Positions 1 to 8,281 of a stretch of DNA of 58,767 bases are shown here, piece by piece. How positions within the stretch are numbered: position 1 is the first letter of the stretch; every line of letters begins with the position of its first letter. A model generated the notes under the pieces. It was not told the origin of the DNA, ran no database searches, and saw nothing but the letters and a program-made list of their open reading frames with translations. This DNA comes from Prevotella sp. (GTDB taxonomy: Bacteria; Bacteroidota; Bacteroidia; Bacteroidales; Bacteroidaceae), in NCBI GenBank assembly GCA_016286995.1, contig JAEEVA010000018.1, positions 1-58,767 on the forward strand. The letters are read 5' to 3'. The position numbers were made by a program, and so were the translations under genes.

Positions 1-183
1 CTTACCGGTGTAGAAGGGGTGAGAAGTGCTCGAAATTTCAATCTTTACCACAGGGTAAGTTTCGCCTTCGAATTCTACGGTGTCATTAGTCTTTGCGGTA
101 GAACGCGAAAGGAACATATCGCCGTTGGACATGTCCTTAAACACGACGGGGCGATAGTTTTCTGGATGAATACCTTTTTTCAT
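1..183 (-). CDS. rpmE2: 50S ribosomal protein L31 type B (partial)
   Basis: First 61 residues of ribosomal protein L31 of the zinc-independent B type, a component of the large ribosomal subunit; the C-terminus lies beyond the window edge. The start [17 protein letters not shown] is diagnostic, and the visible part ends SHPFYTGK, the usual region about 20 residues before the end of the roughly 80-residue protein. No zinc-ligand cysteines are visible in this part, which fits the B (C-minus) form. The gene has its own promoter (-7 motif at 235-243, minus strand), leaving a leader of about 45 bases. No neighbour on its 5' side shares its direction, so it appears to start its own transcript. Confidence 0.95.
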   Translation of the reverse strand, partial: MKKGIHPENYRPVVFKDMSNGDMFLSRSTAKTNDTVEFEGETYPVVKIEISSTSHPFYTGK

Positions 184-234
184 TTTTCTGTTAATTATTA
201 TAATGTTATTTGTCTATTGTGCATAAAAGCGGGT

Positions 235-243
235 GCAAAGGTA
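235..243 (-). promoter_or_regulatory. -7 promoter motif upstream of rpmE2
   Basis: Reverse complement reads TACCTTTGC, matching the Bacteroidetes sigma-ABfr -7 consensus TAnnTTTG, about 50 bases before the rpmE2 start. Confidence 0.7.
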
Positions 244-324
244 CGAAAAATTTTCTAACTGACCAAATTTCATGGCAGTTTTTTTTTTACTGACTTCGGC
301 GATAGGGCATCCAGAGTGATTCTG

Positions 325-456
325 ATGCGACGATGCGACGATGCGACCATTGATTTCATAGAGTAATAATAAAAATAATAATGTAATAAATATTAATACA
401 TATACATTTTTAATATCTCTATAGGACTTGATGGTCGCATCGTCGCATCGTCGCAT
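325..456. repeat. 26-bp perfect inverted repeat around an AT-rich loop
   Basis: Arms at 325-350 and 431-456 are exact reverse complements. Each arm is itself a short tandem of the unit GATGCGAC. The 80-base spacer is strongly AT-rich. Such a structure would form a long hairpin in DNA or RNA; it contains no gene and no transposase. It resembles the non-coding repeat elements scattered in Prevotella-like genomes. Confidence 0.85.
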
Positions 457-468
457 TTTCCTTCCTCT

Positions 469-533
469 GACTTTCATGCCAGTAAACTTAGACTTTACTG
501 GCATGAAAGTCCCACTTTACTGGCATGAAAATC
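469..533. repeat. Palindromic repeat with an extra direct copy
   Basis: An 18-bp arm at 469-486 is the exact reverse complement of 494-511, and the second arm is repeated in direct orientation at 516-533 with one or two changes. The core is TTTACTGGCATGAAA. Three copies in 65 bases suggest a small repeat family or a protein-binding site rather than chance. Confidence 0.8.
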
Positions 534-567
534 CTTGCGCAAAGACAGTGATTCATTTGAATAAATA

Positions 568-607
568 ATTAAAGCCGCAGAGCTTTTGAAGGCACTGCGG
601 CTTTAAT
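568..607 (-). terminator. Hairpin terminator of the DUF6359/DUF5689/TonB operon
   Basis: A 13-bp perfect stem (568-580 with 595-607) encloses a 14-base loop, just past the stop codon at 625 of the minus-strand gene. Read on the minus strand it is followed by AT-rich sequence. Position and stem strength suit the end of the leftward operon. Confidence 0.7.
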
Positions 608-624
608 ATGATAGGGGTGAATAA

Positions 625-2436
625 TTAATTTCCGTAAGTGATTGTGATGGAGCTTAGGCGAAGCTGTGTCCCACCTTTTGCTTCTGTGAAGTCATTGCAA
701 ATCAACACAGTGGATGAACTCAAACCAGAAAATTCAACCTCTGTATCACTATTTTTCTTAATAGTTACCTTTGAACCACTACTTTCTGCATAAGCTTGGT
801 CATTGCCATTGTATTTCGTTCCTTGGTATGGAGTCGAAGTCGTAATAACAATCTTGCTTATTATCTTGCTGGATTCAATTTTTAATGTGTTTTTTGCATA
901 CATTCTAACAGAAGCATAGTCACCAGCATAATACTTAGGACCAGTAGATCCTTCACCCTTATCAAAAGTAAGCTTTGTGCCGTCAGAGAGTGTTGTGGTA
1001 GTAGCATCAGCCTTATCTGTGAAACCAAAAGAGGTTGCAGCTGCTGTGATGTCACCACTGCTTGCCTCACCACTACCGCCACCTTGTTCGCCGCCGCCGT
1101 CAACTTCAGGAGCTTGACCGTTAACGCTGACAAGGGTGCCATTATATGCGGGATTTGTAGTCTGAACAGTCTCGGGAGTGTTGCCTTTGTAGTTGACAAG
1201 CTTACCGCAGACGATAACTGTGGCACCTTTCGGAATCTTATAGCCAGCCTTCAGCTTTTGGCCGTTGGGAGCCAAGACACGGAATGCCTTGAACTTGTCT
1301 GCAGAACCAGCAGCGTCTACCATGTCGAATGTAGCATTCTTGTAGTTGTCGTCAGCAATCGTGCAGTCAGCGTCAGCAAGCCCCTTGACATAGTATTCCT
1401 CATTGGTAGCAGTCTGACCGGTTTCCTGACACTTGGCAATAGCAGCTGCTACGTTAAACGGATCGGCTTCAGTACCAGTACCCTGTGGGCTGCCGGGAGT
1501 CGGTGTGTCACCACCGCCACCGCCGCCACCTTCAACCTCAGGTGCCTTGTCGTTGACGGTAATAAGTGTGCCGGTATTCTGAGCGGTCTCGGGAGTATTG
1601 CCTTTAAAGTTCACAAGGTTTCCACTGATGAGAACCGTTGCGCCCTTCGGAATCTTATAGCCTTCCTTGAGGTTTGCACCGTCGGGACCCTTGACACGGA
1701 AAGCAGTGAACTTCTCGGTAGCTCCCTCGGCATCAATCATGTCGAATGTGGCATTCTTGTAGCTGTCAACAGTGTAGTCTGCAGCCACAATACCCTTGAC
1801 GAAATAGACATCTTTAGTAGCGGTCTCGCCAGTTTCCTTACACTTGGCAACAGCAGCAGCTACGTTGAACGGATCAGCCTGAGTACCCGTACCCTTGGCT
1901 TCGCCGGGACTCGGTGTGTCACCACCGCCGCCACCGCCGCCAGTTTCGCCGTTGACTGAATAGACGTAGGCTGAACCCTGAACAGTCTCGGGGGTGTTAC
2001 CCTTGTAGTTGATGACCTTACCGCAGATGACAACGACGTCGCCCTGCTTGATGAAGTTGGCATCTGTCACCTTTTGGTTGCCAAGACCGGCAGCACGGTA
2101 AACGGTGAACTTGTTGGCCTTGCCGTCCACGTCGTCGGACATGGTGAACGTGGCATTGCCGTACTGGGCAGAAATGTCAGTCAGTTCTACAGCATAACCT
2201 TTGATGTACACTTCCTTTTCTGAAGGTGTGTCAGCACCCAGTCCACTGATGAATTCAAGAACACCAGCTACGTTGTACGGGTCTTTCTCGGTACCACTGC
2301 CGGCCGGGTCTATGACGTCAGTTTCGGGGGAGGGAGGAGGTACTACTTCTCCAAAGGGAGAGGGTACGTCCTCACAGCTTGTGAGTGTGAAGGCCAATAG
2401 GGCCGTCGCAATCAGATAATTAGCTAATCTTTTCAT
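625..2436 (-). CDS. Surface lipoprotein with three DUF6359 repeats
   Basis: Lipoprotein of 603 residues with a signal peptide and lipobox ending at Cys21 (LTSC). It has three DUF6359-type domains at about 46-163, 182-297 and 319-441, each starting GTGT/GSGT-x-x-DP(Y/F)NVA and containing the signature NYKGNTPE (NFKGNTPE in the second). They are joined by flexible hinges of up to seven glycines, and a different C-terminal domain follows (about 460-603). The small beta-rich repeats look like OB folds, which often bind nucleic acids or sugars; binding is an inference. It is last in a leftward operon behind a DUF5689/DUF6359 lipoprotein and a TonB-receptor-like barrel, which points to an outer-surface role. 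Function unproven. Confidence 0.85.
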   Translation of the reverse strand: MKRLANYLIATALLAFTLTSCEDVPSPFGEVVPPPSPETDVIDPAGSGTEKDPYNVAGVLEFISGLGADTPSEKEVYIKGYAVELTDISAQYGNATFTMSDDVDGKANKFTVYRAAGLGNQKVTDANFIKQGDVVVICGKVINYKGNTPETVQGSAYVYSVNGETGGGGGGGDTPSPGEAKGTGTQADPFNVAAAVAKCKETGETATKDVYFVKGIVAADYTVDSYKNATFDMIDAEGATEKFTAFRVKGPDGANLKEGYKIPKGATVLISGNLVNFKGNTPETAQNTGTLITVNDKAPEVEGGGGGGGDTPTPGSPQGTGTEADPFNVAAAIAKCQETGQTATNEEYYVKGLADADCTIADDNYKNATFDMVDAAGSADKFKAFRVLAPNGQKLKAGYKIPKGATVIVCGKLVNYKGNTPETVQTTNPAYNGTLVSVNGQAPEVDGGGEQGGGSGEASSGDITAAATSFGFTDKADATTTTLSDGTKLTFDKGEGSTGPKYYAGDYASVRMYAKNTLKIESSKIISKIVITTSTPYQGTKYNGNDQAYAESSGSKVTIKKNSDTEVEFSGLSSSTVLICNDFTEAKGGTQLRLSSITITYGN

Positions 2437-2474
2437 AGTCTGTATATTTTTTTATTATTGATATCTTGTGTTAT

Positions 2475-3752
2475 TTATTTCGTTTCTCCATTAAGTGATA
2501 CAATCTGGCTGCCCTGGGCATACTGCGGGGTGTTGCCTTTGTAGTTGACTACCTTACCCTTGATGATGACCTCGTCGCCAGTCTTGATGATCTTGGCATT
2601 CTTATCACTGAACTTCTGACCGTTGAGGCCTAAGCCGCGGTAGATTTGGAACGAACCCGTGGCACCGTCCAGACGGTCGGAAATCAGATAGGTGGCATTG
2701 CCGTAGGTTCCCTCGGTATCTATTTCAGAGATGCCGACGATGATGCCCTTGGTATAGACGTCCGTCGGTGACTGCTTGTCAGCTGCCAGTTTCTTGGTGT
2801 ACTCAGTCACGGCGGCTACGTTGTACGGGTCAGCCTGAGTTCCGCTACCAGTTGGTGTGGCGACAGGAGCAGGCTCCGTGGTCGATGGCACGATGTCGTT
2901 GGCCGTTCGCATCAGAATCTGCCAGGTGTCGTTATAGCGGGTAGCAACACCCGTGATGTCGACAAGTCCCGTCGGCATGATCTCGTTGGCAAAGTCTGCA
3001 TAGGTGCTGGTGCGCAGCACGACATTGCCGAGACCCTTGATGAGACGGTTGGCACAGTTGGCTGTCAGTGAGACGCTGCCGTCGCTGGGAGCAAAGACGG
3101 CTACACCGTCAGCTTCAGCCAGCTCGACGCCCTTCAGGGTTATCAGACGGCCGCAATCCCTGGCTATGACAAGGCTGTTGAGATTCCACTTCACTTCGAT
3201 GGGGTCGACATACAATCCCTCGGTTTCAGGGCTGCCAGGCATCAGCAGGCGGTAGTGTTCCTGCCAGATGTAACGGCTCATGCGGCCTACCTGCGGGGTG
3301 GCGCCTTCCTTATTGGGATTGATGTAGAGCGTACCAATCTGCGGCTGCTTGCCATATCCGCCAATGTACAGTCCCTTGAGTTCGATGAGCACAGCCTGTC
3401 CTGAGGCGAACGGTCCGTAGAGTCCGCTCTGGCTGATGCTGATGCTGAAGGCACCCGTGTTGTCCTGTACATAGATGCTGTTATAGATGTTGCCGCCTTC
3501 GTCGTTACCGGTGACGATGCCCCTGATTTGCATGGGCTCCTTCACCTCGCGGAGGGTGTTTTGGGTAATCTCGGTTTTATAGAGCTCAAACACTTCGGCA
3601 ATGGTCTTCAGGTTGGTGGCCTGAACGCTCAGGTTGCCATAGGGCGAATCACTGCCCGCCTCCCATGACGGTGCGTCCCAGTCACGGTCGTGGCACGACG
3701 TGGCCAGTCCGAGGACAGCCAGTGCGAAGAGAATATATTTCTTGGTCTTCAT
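2475..3752 (-). CDS. DUF5689-DUF6359 surface lipoprotein
   Basis: Lipoprotein of 425 residues; the lipobox Cys is at about residue 20 (LGLATSCHD). Residues about 48-280 form a DUF5689-type domain (core IRGIVTGNDEGGNIYNSIYV, then a strand-rich OB-like section). Residues about 300-425 form one DUF6359 domain with NYKGNTPQ, the same module that is repeated three times in the gene downstream. The gene is 38 bases from that gene and 16 bases from the barrel gene upstream, so the three are very likely co-transcribed. DUF5689 proteins in Bacteroidetes are commonly found beside secreted nucleases and TonB receptors; a role in capturing an extracellular polymer is inferred. Confidence 0.85.
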   Translation of the reverse strand: MKTKKYILFALAVLGLATSCHDRDWDAPSWEAGSDSPYGNLSVQATNLKTIAEVFELYKTEITQNTLREVKEPMQIRGIVTGNDEGGNIYNSIYVQDNTGAFSISISQSGLYGPFASGQAVLIELKGLYIGGYGKQPQIGTLYINPNKEGATPQVGRMSRYIWQEHYRLLMPGSPETEGLYVDPIEVKWNLNSLVIARDCGRLITLKGVELAEADGVAVFAPSDGSVSLTANCANRLIKGLGNVVLRTSTYADFANEIMPTGLVDITGVATRYNDTWQILMRTANDIVPSTTEPAPVATPTGSGTQADPYNVAAVTEYTKKLAADKQSPTDVYTKGIIVGISEIDTEGTYGNATYLISDRLDGATGSFQIYRGLGLNGQKFSDKNAKIIKTGDEVIIKGKVVNYKGNTPQYAQGSQIVSLNGETK

Positions 3753-3768
3753 AGTTGCTTGCGTTTAA

Positions 3769-6381
3769 TTACCATTTATAATAGAAATTTAGCATTCCGC
3801 TAATACCATAGACGTAGTACTTCTTCGGGTTGCGGTCGAACTTGTACACACGGGCATTGCCCACATCGCCGGTAGTGGTGTTGATAGAGTAGTTGCTGCG
3901 GCTCTGTTCGTAACCGCCGCTAACCATGTTCGTGTGGTTGAGCAGGTTGTTCACGCTCAGGTTGACACCGAACATGCCCTTCTTCATACGGATGGTCTTA
4001 CCGATAGACAGGTCAAGCATGAAGCCGCCCTTGCCTTTCTCCTGGGCGATGGCGTCGGAAATGAGCACCTTGTCACCATTCTCGTTGACTTCGAAGACCT
4101 TCTCGGCAGCAATGCCGCTCTTCTCGTACGACAGCTGACGATTGTTCAGTGTAGAGCCGTAACGGTATGAGGGAGAGTAGTACAGATAGATGCGGTCGTA
4201 GTAGTTACCCTTGACGTCGATGAACCATCCCTTGGAGTTGTAGCTCAGCGTCAGGTTCAGGGCTGTCAGCGGCATGCCGCCCTCGCGCATGTTCTTATTA
4301 TATACTATCTCATCGTGATAGGTTCCCTCGGTCGATTTCATGTAGCGCACGTTGGCGTTGTTCGTGTTCTTGGCCTCGCTGACAGTACCGATGGCCTTGA
4401 TGCTGAAGGCAGAGTTAATCTTGAAGTTCAGACCCCATTCCACACCGTAGTAGGCTTTCTTCATACCAGTCATTGACACATACGAGAACGAGTTGGCATC
4501 GTCGTAGAAGAAGCACTGCCACTCAGTGACGTCCTTCAGATGGCTGTAGTAACCGTTGATGTTAGCCTTCAACCAGCTGGTTTCAAACATGTAGCCCAGC
4601 TCGGCACTGAAGACCTTCTCGTTCTTCAGGTTGGTCACGAAGTCGTTGTTAATCTCAGGCGATACGAAGGCGTTTTGTGCCTGTGGGGCTTTCAGCTCGT
4701 AACCTACACCCAACTGGATGGTGTTTCCCCAGCCCAGATTGTAGGTCAGACCGCCCTTCAAGCCACCGTCGAGGAACTTGGCCGTGCCGCTCTTGCCGTA
4801 AGAGCTGATGCCTAAAGCTTCTGCCACACCGTTGCGCATCTTACCGTCGCGCTGTATGGTCTGACCACCGATGCGGCCTGCCGCGAAGGCGTGCATGGCA
4901 CCCTCCTTATAGCGAAGCGAACTCCACAGCTGGGCCTTGCGTACAATCAGGTTGTAGTCGTAGCCGAAACGGTCGCCTTCACCTATCAGACGGTCCTTGT
5001 CGTTCAGGTCGTAGTACAGCTGCGGGTCGCCCATGGTGTAAGTTCCAAGAGCATAGGTGTTGTAGTTGTGGAACATCTTGCCGCCCAGCAGGTCCTCCAT
5101 GGTCTGGTAGTGTATACCAGTGTTGGTACCCAGCTGGATACCGCCGTTCACCGACATATTCTTGTTCAGGTCTCTGTTCAGCGTCGAGGCCAGTGTCAAG
5201 TTGAAGTTGTTGTTGTGCTTGGCCTGAATGTAGTACAGGGCATCACCTAAGGCGTGCATGTTGGCGTAATACAGACGGTCGAAGTTAATCTGAATGGCTC
5301 TGTCGCTGCCAGTCATATAGGCGTAGGCACGCCAGAAGTCACTGTAGCCGGCTTCGGTACGTCCGGCAGTGTCATCAGAATACCATACATCGTAGAAGCT
5401 CGACGGCAGGTTCTTCCAGTAGTCAGGCTGGGGATTCTCGCTGCCGTTGTAGTTCAGCTTTGTGCTCTTGTACCAAGAGTAGCGGCCGGTCAGCGAGGTG
5501 GTCAGCTTCGTCTTGTCGTCAATGGTCCAGTCCCAAGTCAGCATCATGGTGGGAGCGAAGTCGTTAATCACACGGGAGTTACGCTTCTTGCCGCCTTGGT
5601 AGCCCCAGTAGGGATTGTAGTGGCGGTCATTGGCCAGCCAATACATTTCGTCAGTCGAGGCACCCTGTCCTGCACGCTCCGTGGGGTTACCCCATGTCAC
5701 CAGCGAGAGGGCGTGGTTGTCGTTCAGCTTCTTCTCGGCACCGAGGAAGTAGGAGAGTGCGTTGTAGAACGTACCTTCTACGTTTGACGTTGCCATGTTT
5801 GCCCAGCGATAGGTTAGGTTAGCCGAGAAAGCCCAGCCGTCAGGTCGCAGACCGGTGTTGATGGCGTAGATGCCGCGCAGGAAATAGTTCTGTCTGGCAA
5901 CAGCTACTGATGCATATTGTCCTGTGGCCAAATGACTCGGACGGAAGTCGTAGTTGTTTGAACCACCCATGGCTGCCATCGAGAAGTTGTTGGCCTCGAA
6001 GGGCAACGTGGCTTCCCTGGAATTGTTAGTCACACGGTTCAGACCACCGACCAGCGAATAGCGGAACTGGCCGCTCTCCATGTCGTTCATCTGAACACCG
6101 TTAATGTAAATCTCATTGTACTTTTGGTTAAAAGCACGGTAGCGGAAGCGCATGGGACTAAAGAGGAATCCCACCTGCGAAGCGTAGATGTTTTGGTTCG
6201 ACGAGATAATTGTCACATTCTGCGACATGTCGTTGTCCTCACCCAGTTGAGCTTCCGTGAAGGTGAAGGCTTGTTCGTTGGCAATGGCAGTTTCCTCTTT
6301 CTGCGTGGTTTCGTCAGTCTGAGCAAATGCCGTTGGCGCAATGCATAATACCATCACTAGTAATTTCAGCTTCTTCTGCAT
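3769..6381 (-). CDS. TonB-dependent-receptor-like outer membrane protein
   Basis: Protein of 870 residues with signal peptide (MQKKLKLLVMVLCIAPTAFA-Q). A plug-like section near residues 60-150 (including YINGVQMNDMESG) is followed by a long alternating aromatic beta-barrel ending in YKW, the usual aromatic last residue of outer membrane barrels. It is slightly shorter than SusC family members and lacks the N-terminal carboxypeptidase-like domain. It is the first gene of the leftward operon with the two OB-like lipoproteins, so the barrel probably imports what they bind. The promoter lies at 6417-6425. It is divergent from the secreted nuclease gene at 6529. Confidence 0.85.
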   Translation of the reverse strand: MQKKLKLLVMVLCIAPTAFAQTDETTQKEETAIANEQAFTFTEAQLGEDNDMSQNVTIISSNQNIYASQVGFLFSPMRFRYRAFNQKYNEIYINGVQMNDMESGQFRYSLVGGLNRVTNNSREATLPFEANNFSMAAMGGSNNYDFRPSHLATGQYASVAVARQNYFLRGIYAINTGLRPDGWAFSANLTYRWANMATSNVEGTFYNALSYFLGAEKKLNDNHALSLVTWGNPTERAGQGASTDEMYWLANDRHYNPYWGYQGGKKRNSRVINDFAPTMMLTWDWTIDDKTKLTTSLTGRYSWYKSTKLNYNGSENPQPDYWKNLPSSFYDVWYSDDTAGRTEAGYSDFWRAYAYMTGSDRAIQINFDRLYYANMHALGDALYYIQAKHNNNFNLTLASTLNRDLNKNMSVNGGIQLGTNTGIHYQTMEDLLGGKMFHNYNTYALGTYTMGDPQLYYDLNDKDRLIGEGDRFGYDYNLIVRKAQLWSSLRYKEGAMHAFAAGRIGGQTIQRDGKMRNGVAEALGISSYGKSGTAKFLDGGLKGGLTYNLGWGNTIQLGVGYELKAPQAQNAFVSPEINNDFVTNLKNEKVFSAELGYMFETSWLKANINGYYSHLKDVTEWQCFFYDDANSFSYVSMTGMKKAYYGVEWGLNFKINSAFSIKAIGTVSEAKNTNNANVRYMKSTEGTYHDEIVYNKNMREGGMPLTALNLTLSYNSKGWFIDVKGNYYDRIYLYYSPSYRYGSTLNNRQLSYEKSGIAAEKVFEVNENGDKVLISDAIAQEKGKGGFMLDLSIGKTIRMKKGMFGVNLSVNNLLNHTNMVSGGYEQSRSNYSINTTTGDVGNARVYKFDRNPKKYYVYGISGMLNFYYKW

Positions 6382-6416
6382 AAGATTAATTTTTGAGGTT
6401 TTTAATTATATTTGGT

Positions 6417-6425
6417 GCAAAGATA
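6417..6425 (-). promoter_or_regulatory. -7 promoter motif of the TonB/DUF5689/DUF6359 operon
   Basis: Reverse complement TATCTTTGC fits TAnnTTTG, 36 bases before the barrel start; it faces a weaker motif for the divergent nuclease gene at 6501. Confidence 0.65.
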
Positions 6426-6500
6426 ATGAATAAAATGAAAAAAACAATAGGTTTTTGCAACTTTTTTTTAAAAATCTTCGATTATCTCAAAAATATTCAC

Positions 6501-6509
6501 TATCTTCGC
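6501..6509 (+). promoter_or_regulatory. Probable -7 promoter motif of the EEP nuclease gene
   Basis: TATCTTCGC, one base off the TAnnTTTGC consensus, 20 bases before the start codon at 6529. Confidence 0.45.
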
Positions 6510-6528
6510 CACAAAAATCTGAGACTAT

Positions 6529-7581
6529 ATGAAAAAACTATTATCAATTATCAGCATCCTGTTCCTGGTGGGAACAATGAATGCACTTGCTCAGGATCGT
6601 AAACTGAGCGCCTATGCCATCGGTTTCTACAATCTGGAGAACCTCTTCGACACTGAACACGATGAAGGTCACAACGACTACGAGTATTTACCCGATGGAC
6701 GTAACAAGTGGACGGACATGAAGTATCAGCATAAGTTGCGCAACATGTCACGTGTATTGGCAGAGATGGGTACCGACAAATTGCCTTATGGCTGTGCTGC
6801 CATCGGCGTTTCTGAGGTTGAGAATGCCCACTGTCTGACTGACCTTTGTGAACAGGAGCCCCTGAAGGCCCGCGGTTTCCAGTTCTGTCATATTGAGGGT
6901 CCCGACCAGCGTGGTGTCGACTGTGCCCTGCTTTACAATCCAGCCATGTTTACCATCCGTGACGTTAAACTTGTACCTTATGTATATGAATTACAGGAAG
7001 ACATTGACAAGGGACGTGCTACGCGTGGCTTCCTCGTTGTCAGCGGCACGCTGGCCAATGAGCATGTCACTATCATCGTCAACCACCTGCCCTCACGCGG
7101 TGCCACGTCGTACTACCGTGAACTGGGTGGCCGTCAGATTCGAGTCGTGAAGGATTCCCTACAGCAGGACGACCCCAACGTGAAGCTGCTCATTATGGGC
7201 GATATGAATGACGACCCGCGCGACAAGTCCATGTCTGAGGCTCTCGGCGCCCGCCGCGATATGAACGAGGTGGAAGAGGGCGGTTTGTATAATCCCTTCT
7301 GGAAGATTCACGATAGCGGTACGGGTACCTTAATGTATAATAATTCATGGAACCTGTTCGACCAGATTATCCTGTCGCGTAACCTCCTTGACCTTGAAGG
7401 TACGAAGAAGTACGAGACGCTGACGCTCTTCCAGCCCCAGATTTTCCGTCGTGAATATCTGTTCCAGCAGGAAGGCAAGTACAAGGGTAACACCAAGCGT
7501 ACCACTGCCGGCGGTGTATGGCTCGACGGTTATAGCGACCACCTGCCTACGCTGGTCTATCTCGTTAAGGCGCAACAGTAA
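6529..7581 (+). CDS. Secreted endonuclease/exonuclease/phosphatase-family protein
   Basis: Protein of 350 residues with a cleavable signal peptide (ends ALAQ at residue 22). It carries the DNase I-like (EEP) motif set: FYNLENLFD at 33-41, GVSEVEN with the metal-binding Glu at 93-99, NHLPSRG near 185, GDMNDDP at 224-230 and the C-terminal SDHLPT. All catalytic positions appear intact. Family members hydrolyse phosphodiester bonds of DNA, RNA or small phosphoesters; the substrate cannot be read from sequence. It is divergent from the TonB-like/OB-lipoprotein operon, 147 bases away, and probably supplies the substrate for that uptake system. Confidence 0.9.
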   Translation: MKKLLSIISILFLVGTMNALAQDRKLSAYAIGFYNLENLFDTEHDEGHNDYEYLPDGRNKWTDMKYQHKLRNMSRVLAEMGTDKLPYGCAAIGVSEVENAHCLTDLCEQEPLKARGFQFCHIEGPDQRGVDCALLYNPAMFTIRDVKLVPYVYELQEDIDKGRATRGFLVVSGTLANEHVTIIVNHLPSRGATSYYRELGGRQIRVVKDSLQQDDPNVKLLIMGDMNDDPRDKSMSEALGARRDMNEVEEGGLYNPFWKIHDSGTGTLMYNNSWNLFDQIILSRNLLDLEGTKKYETLTLFQPQIFRREYLFQQEGKYKGNTKRTTAGGVWLDGYSDHLPTLVYLVKAQQ

Positions 7582-7590
7582 ATAATTTAG

Positions 7591-7646
7591 CAGCGGACTT
7601 ACACGGACGACTTGATAATTCGAAAAAAGTCCGCGTCAGTCCGCTG
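7591..7646. repeat. Inverted repeat, GCGGACT/ACGGAC family
   Basis: Arms 7591-7608 and 7629-7646 pair at 16 of 18 positions around a 20-base AT-rich loop, between the nuclease and udk genes. It may end the nuclease transcript. A related element sits at 16225-16298, so this looks like a dispersed family. Confidence 0.7.
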
Positions 7647-7663
7647 CAAAAAAATAGTTAATA

Positions 7664-8278
7664 ATGACAATTATCGGAATCGCAGGCGGTACGGGCTCAG
7701 GTAAGACCACCGTCGTCAAGAGAATAGCCAGTGCATTGCCCCCGCACTGTGCTGCAGTAGTTCCCCTCGACTCGTACTATAACGATACGACAGGTATGAC
7801 CGATGAAGAGCGTAGGGCCATCAACTTCGACCATCCTGATGCTTTCGACTGGAAGTTGCTGACAGAGCATATCAAGATGCTGAAGAACGGCCAGGCCGTG
7901 GAACAGCCTACCTATTCGTACCTCATTTCTAACCGTCTGCCCGAGACGGTTCATGTAGAGCCGAAACCAGTCATCATCCTCGAGGGCATCATGACGCTGC
8001 ATTACAAGAAGTTGCGCGACATGATGGACTTAAAGATTTTTGTCGATACTGACGCCGATGTCCGTCTTATCCGTAATATCAGGCGTGATGTCGTTGAGCG
8101 TGGACGTACTGTTGATATGGTGCTTGACCGTTATGAGCGTGTTCTCAAACCCATGCACGACCAGTTTATCGAACCCACCAAGAAATTTGCCGATTTGATT
8201 ATCCCTTGGGGCGGAGATAATCGCACCGGCATCCATATTCTGAAGACCTATATCGAGGGAATCGTCACCAATGTGTGA
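7664..8278 (+). CDS. udk: Uridine kinase
   Basis: Phosphorylates uridine (and cytidine) to the monophosphate with ATP or GTP in the pyrimidine salvage pathway; cytoplasmic. The 204-residue length is normal. The P-loop GGTGSGKTT is at 7-15, the substrate region PLDSYYND near 34 and the arginine-rich lid IRRDVVERGRT near 138. It starts 82 bases after the secreted nuclease, separated by a hairpin repeat, and is followed 3 bases later by the histidine phosphatase gene. Nucleoside salvage next to an extracellular nuclease is a suggestive context but is not proof of a shared pathway. Confidence 0.93.
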   Translation: MTIIGIAGGTGSGKTTVVKRIASALPPHCAAVVPLDSYYNDTTGMTDEERRAINFDHPDAFDWKLLTEHIKMLKNGQAVEQPTYSYLISNRLPETVHVEPKPVIILEGIMTLHYKKLRDMMDLKIFVDTDADVRLIRNIRRDVVERGRTVDMVLDRYERVLKPMHDQFIEPTKKFADLIIPWGGDNRTGIHILKTYIEGIVTNV

Positions 8279-8281
8279 TCA

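Larger units (their letters stand above)
184..624. other. Gene-free, repeat-rich intergenic region
   Basis: About 440 bases between the rpmE2 start and the 3' end of the DUF6359 lipoprotein gene. It holds the rpmE2 promoter, two inverted-repeat structures (325-456 and 469-533) and a terminator hairpin (568-607). The open frames here carry no recognisable protein and cross the repeats, so no gene is called. Confidence 0.7.

Noticed and set aside
1084..1959. Long open frame on the plus strand across the DUF6359 gene
   Set aside because: Lies fully antisense to a well-supported repeat protein, repeats its repeats, has no promoter and no known domain; a shadow of codon use.
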